Shown here: piece after piece, positions 60,001 through 64,000 of the stretch
Position numbering within the stretch: the first letter of the stretch is position 1
Layout of the letters: each line of letters starts with the position of its first letter
Origin: Glebionis coronaria
Lineage: Eukaryota; Streptophyta; Magnoliopsida; Asterales; Asteraceae
Assembly (NCBI GenBank): GCA_025667525.1
Contig: CM046878.1
Coordinates: forward strand, 512,190,274-512,254,273
DNA length: 64,000 bases
Direction of reading: 5' to 3'
The notes under the pieces: model-generated
What the model was told of the DNA's origin: nothing
The model's input: only the letters and a program-made list of their open reading frames with translations
The model's database searches: none
Translations under genes and position numbers: made by a program

Positions 60001-61070
60001 AAATTTCTTTTAACATATCTCTTTAGTTTCCTAAAAGAAGCTTGTGTGTCAAATTAGAGCTTATGGCATTAATTTATGGCTTAATGGGCCAAAAAGCCCA
60101 TTAAGAATAAGCTGTTGACTATTAAGCTGTGATAAGCTAACTTTCAGCTTTTGGGCCTTTAGACTTTTGTTCTTAAAATCAAATTTTGAGTCAAATAGGT
60201 GATTTTGGGCTTATTTGGACAAATTTTTGCTTATTGGGCCAAAAAGCCCTATTAAGTGGACTGTTTTTCATTTTGGCCCATTTGGAGGCCCATTAGGGGT
60301 ATTTTTGGTATTTCAAGTTTATTTCTGTTTAATTTAGGTTAAAATAAACTAGTTTGCAATTTTTTAGAATTTTTTATAAATTTTGGATTTTTAATATTAT
60401 TTTATTATTAAAAATTAAATTTAAGATTTTTGCAACTTTTTCATTTTTCATAGCTTAAATACATTAAGTTAGGAATTTTAAAAATTTTAGATTAATTTTC
60501 TTGTCATTTAATTAATTTTTAGAATTATTTTAAGGTTTTTATAGTTTTTAATCGTTTTTAAATAGTTTTAATTAATTTGAATTTTTTCAAAAATAGTTTT
60601 AATTTAGTTAAGTTATTTTAGAGGTTTACAAAGTGAAAAATCTCATCTTGGTCTTTTTTGTTAATTAAATTGATTTTTGGGCTTTAATTAGCATTAAAAA
60701 ATTATTATTTAATTAAATAAAAGGTTTGATTGATTTTTGATTTTTTGTAAACTCTAATTACATTTTTAGGATTTATTGCAATTTTCTAGGAATTTTTAGG
60801 TTAATTTTTAAATTTCGTCATATTTTACGGTTTTACGTGCACGACTTTTCGTCTTAGTTTAATTTAGAATCGTAACCGTCATCCTTTTCTCTTTTCTTTT
60901 CTCATAATCATAATCGCAAACATTTAACCACTTCTTAACACAATACACAAGCCTCCTTGAGAACGAACTCTCCATCTTGGGTCATTTACAAGTGGTTTTC
61001 CTAACCCGTTCGTTTAATACTTACCCTAATTACCTCGTTTTCCTAAACGAGTGTGAATTTACAACTATCA
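57038..61070 (+). repeat. 3' LTR of the Athila-like element
   Basis: 4,033 bp, uninterrupted; provides the empty-site allele for the nested LINE. No gene; short frames at 57481, 57870 and 58076 have counterparts in the other LTR but no recognisable product. Confidence 0.92.
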
Positions 61071-61160
61071 GGAATGTAGTCAGATATTATTTTATTTTTC
61101 TTGTAAGATAATGTTGTATTGTTTACCAAAAACAAATTAACTTGTTACTTAAATATAGTT

Positions 61161-61484
61161 TATGCATTTTCCATAGTCGTGAAATTATACATGAGACATT
61201 GAAAAATGTCATTGACAAGTCTAGTCCATATCAGGATAAATCATGCATTTTCCATAGTAGTGAAATTATACATGAGACATTGAAAAATGTCATTGACAAG
61301 TCTAGTCCATGTCAGGATAAATCATGCATTTTCCATAGTCGTGAAATTATACATGAGACATTGAAAAATGTCATTAACAAGTCTAGTCCATGTCAGGATA
61401 AATCATGCATTTTCCATAGTCGTGAAATTATATATGAGACATTGAAAAATGTCATTGACAAGTCTAGTCCATGTCAGGATAAAT
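61161..61484. repeat. Tandem array, four 81 bp units
   Basis: Units start at 61161, 61242, 61323 and 61404 (CATGCATTTTCCATAGTCGT, AATGTCATTGACAAGTCTAG, GTCAGGATAAAT), with a partial fifth to about 61500. Lies between the divergent start regions of F-box genes A and B. Related to the 91 bp units at 42004-42367. Because 81 is a multiple of three, a plus frame stays open through it (27-residue repeat); I see no support for translation. Confidence 0.92.
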
Positions 61485-61596
61485 CATGCATTTTCCATGC
61501 AGTTTGTAGGATAAATAATCAATTTCACAAATTTAAATTCTTATAATATTTAGATTATTCCCAACTTATGATATCTGAAATTAGTAGAAGTTAACT

Positions 61597-62014
61597 ATGT
61601 CTGATTATATACCGTTTGAAGTTCAAAGAGAAATAATACTCAAGTCTGGTGTTGACGATTTAGTTCGTTTTGGCAACGTTTCTAGGAGATGGCATAATGA
61701 GATAGAAGGTAGGAACTTCATACGTGCTTACGGTTCTCGCACCACAAATCCATCATTTTTATATTTGGCATATAAACAAGGTAATAATGGATACTTGTAT
61801 CGGTTCATAATGATCGAATTTGCACACGTATTCATTCTCAATTAAATTTAAATGCTCTTATGCCAATCGAGACTTCAGAAGGTCTTTAGTGCTTTGCATA
61901 TACTGATGATATGGCTCTTGTATTTTGGAACCCTTCAATACAAAAGTGTGTTTCATTTATCTTACCAAACTTCGTGTGTCAACCCAATTCACCAAAAATG
62001 ATCTTTGGTTTTGG
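61597..62014 (+). pseudogene. F-box gene B, truncated
   Basis: ATG at 61597: MSDYIPFEVQREIIL, then LVRFGNVSRRWHNEI, an F-box, then TTNPSFLYLAYKQG. A frame change near 61800 and a stop near 61889 precede FAYTDDMALVFWNPSIQ and KMIFGFGV, matching the FBA region of gene A (DDVVLVLWNPCIS, KKVFGFGV). Homology ends at about 62014, where a new repetitive sequence begins. It is the divergent neighbour of gene A, whose start lay about 0.5 kb to the left before the Athila-type insertion. Confidence 0.82.
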
Positions 62015-64000
62015 TGTTTTAATAAGTGTGAAAACACTTATCCTTTCACCACTTAAAACAAGTAAAAACGAGACCTAAACATGTATTTGATGACGTAAAA
62101 GTAAGAATTATGTGTGGTTTGTGTTTTTATTGTGTTTTAGGACAAAAATATGAAAAATGAAGAAAACACGGGCTTTCACGGGCTTTTATCGAAGAAAAAG
62201 ACAAAAGAAGAAGTCAAAAGATCAAAAGTGCAAGAAGAACGGAAGTCAAAAGCCTATTCTGAAGATTTATCGAAGAAAAAGTCTAAAGACGAAAGTTTAA
62301 CGAACTCTAAGAACCAAGCCTAATAAAAGAAGAAAATTAGAAGACGAAGTTCATTTTATCATTCGACAAATCCCGAGATAAAGTCGAGAAAGACGAGTTA
62401 TTTAAAAAGACGAGAAGAAAAGAAGAAAAAGAGAAGCAACATCACCACCTCCCCTCCTCCTATAAATACCCTCCTAATCCTTCATTAGGAGGTGTTAGTT
62501 AGTTAGTTAATTTTTAGTTTTTAATAGGTTATTAGGAGTAGGTGTTTAATACTTTCTCTTTCTAGATTTTCTCTCTCTAGTTTTTCTTAATCTTTGATCT
62601 TAATCTTGTATTTGAATCTTGATCTTCATTAATTCAAGCTTATTAAGTATTTCTCATTCTTCCTTTCTTAATCTTAATCTTGTGGTTGATTTGGTTAATC
62701 ATATAGTTTGTCTAATCTTGTTAATTGTTTGATTAATTTGCTTATTTCATTGATCTTATGGTTTTGATGTGGTAGATGTTTTAGTTTATTGTGCTTATTG
62801 ATTAATTAATGTTTAGCTTATTTTTAATTAAGTGGATTTGGTAGATTTTATCTTTTAAAAGTTGATTTTATTAATTTGGATTATTTGATGTTTTTAGAGT
62901 TTTTGATTTGTGGCTTTTTTATTTTTTCTTAAAATTTGTTTCGCTTAAGTTTTGGGTAAGTGCTTATTTGGTTTGTGATTATTTTGATTTTTGGTTCCCT
63001 GTTTTTTAGATATACTGTTACTGTTATTTTCGTTTTTCCAACTTCGGAAAAGGGTTTATGATTCCGAAAATTGTATTTTATCTGAAATCCTTGTCAGTTC
63101 AATTTATCCGAATATAGCTGCCTAATCCGAAAATCCCACTTATCTGAAATAGCATCTAATTCCGAATATAGCCGCTTAATTTGAATATGTGTGAAATTCC
63201 GAAAATCTAGTTTTATCCGAAAATATTGGGTTATTCCAAATATATCAGTTTATTTCGAGAATAATCATTTATCCGAATTAAAGTCATTTTTCCGAAAAAC
63301 AATTTTATCTGAATTAGGTCAATATTCCGAAAATAGGTCTTTTATCCGAAATTTCTGTTTATTCTGAAAATCTTTGTTTCCCGAAAATCATCTTTATTCC
63401 GAAAACTTATGTTTTATCCGAAAAATCAGTTTTATCTGAATTAGGAAATTATTCCGAAAACACTTGTTTTATCCGAATACTTTGATTTTTCCGAATTTAG
63501 TGTTTTTATCCGAAGAGAGTTTGTTTTAACTGTTTTATTTTAGTGTAATTTTAACTTTACTTTTTATTAAGTTTTAAAGTTGCTTAATTTCCTTTATTTT
63601 TAGTTTATATCTTTAAAGTTATCATTTTTATTTTAAAATAGATAAACGACATTTGCTTTTTACACCATGAACAATTGAGTCACACTTTCAACCGTGGTCA
63701 ATTCGATCGAGCCGAGACGATTTCAACTTTAAAAAAATCTAGTTATTAAAATGCGCCGTTGTCGGCTCTTTTCGTAAAGATTAACGGTTATTTGTGAGAG
63801 ACGTGTTGGATTTTGGGATCCGTTCACTTTTGAACGTTATTTTTCGTGTTTAAAATTTTCAAAAATCCAAAAGAAAAAAATTAAAAATTTCAAAAATCCA
63901 CAAACATTTAATAAATCATAAAAAGCATTTCTTTTTCAAAGATTTTGCACTAAAAATATTTTCTTTTCACCATTATTTTTCTTCTCTTTTGCTATCCTTT
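62015..64000 (+). mobile_element. Probable LTR retrotransposon start, truncated by the window
   Basis: F-box homology stops abruptly at a possible TG start (TGTTTTAATAAGTGTG) with an immediate hairpin ATAAGTGT ... ACACTTAT. Downstream are a TATA box (CCTATAAATACCC, about 62459) followed by CT-rich sequence, a long non-coding stretch, and the CCGAA array. No coding frame. The right end and duplication are outside the window, so the class is unproven; a long gypsy LTR is the likeliest. Confidence 0.5.
63050..63525 (+). repeat. Degenerate array of TCCGAAAA/TATCCGAA motifs
   Basis: About 17 YCCGAA words, all in the same orientation and mostly spaced 20-35 bases, alternating ATTCCGAAAA and TTTATCCGAA, with further CTGAA variants between them. 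Looks like an old, short-period tandem expansion. Confidence 0.7.

Larger units (their letters stand above)
46588..61070 (+). mobile_element. Athila-like Ty3/gypsy retrotransposon, 14.5 kb, non-autonomous
   Basis: Two LTRs of about 4 kb (46588-52239, enlarged by a nested insertion, and 57038-61070), both starting TGATGAGACTGC and ending ACAACTATCA, flanked by perfect GGAAT duplications (46583-46587 and 61071-61075). The primer site TGGCGCCGCTGCC follows the left LTR and GGGGGAG precedes the right one. The interior encodes gag and an aspartic protease only; no reverse transcriptase, RNase H or integrase was seen. In the first 155 bases the LTRs differ at about four positions, so the insertion is moderately recent. 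Confidence 0.93.

Overview
The window is nuclear DNA of a flowering plant. It holds a spliced transporter gene with canonical GT-AG introns, F-box genes of the F-box-associated (FBA) kind, and dense nested plant transposons (Copia, Athila-type and other Ty3/gypsy, MULE, hAT and Harbinger MITEs, LINE). The Copia family with a large extra 3' gene, the DUF4283-type LINE ORF1s and the 4-kb-LTR Athila resemble what I remember from the daisy family (Asteraceae, for example Tanacetum or Artemisia); that assignment is inference. I see no tRNA, rRNA or CRISPR array.

Layout. 1-9813: the last two exons of an NRT1/PTR (NPF) transporter, separated by an 8.4 kb intron that holds a 573 bp Harbinger-type MITE, a 3.2 kb antisense Copia copy lacking recognisable reverse transcriptase (LTRs, target duplication and primer site traceable) and a LINE ORF1 relic. 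9814-14330: intergenic DNA with a Copia RNase H scrap, a TRIM-like mini-element with a head-to-head third LTR, a hAT MITE and a Tourist MITE.

14336-34638: a 20.3 kb tandem Copia complex, LTR-internal-LTR-internal-LTR. The first internal region has its whole gag-pol block inverted and has lost the extra gene. The second is collinear: gag, pol, a spacer with a TATA box, then an extra ORF of about 1,023 codons between pol and the 3' LTR. A short motif, CGYTGACA, recurs about 29 times on one strand through LTRs, coding linkers, spacer and extra gene. All reading frames carry stops, so these copies are dead.

36232-42367: a decayed Mutator-like element (MULE) whose transposase gene (PB1-like N-terminus, MuDR domain, MULE catalytic domain, SWIM finger, zinc knuckle) is followed on the same strand by two PB1-like accessory genes and a small ORF. 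42552-62014: an F-box gene cut into three pieces by a 2.9 kb solo LTR (duplication GACAC) and a 14.5 kb Athila-like element with 4 kb LTRs (duplication GGAAT), plus a divergent, decayed F-box paralogue. Related tandem repeats (91 bp and 81 bp units) lie on both sides of the split gene. A LINE ORF1 fragment is nested inside the left Athila LTR. 62015-64000: what looks like the start of another LTR element, with an array of CCGAA motifs.

The only apparently intact host gene is the NPF transporter (its 5' part lies outside the window). The most interesting signals are the motif-studded Copia family with its extra gene and duplicated polypurine tract, and the MULE with PB1-like accessory genes.
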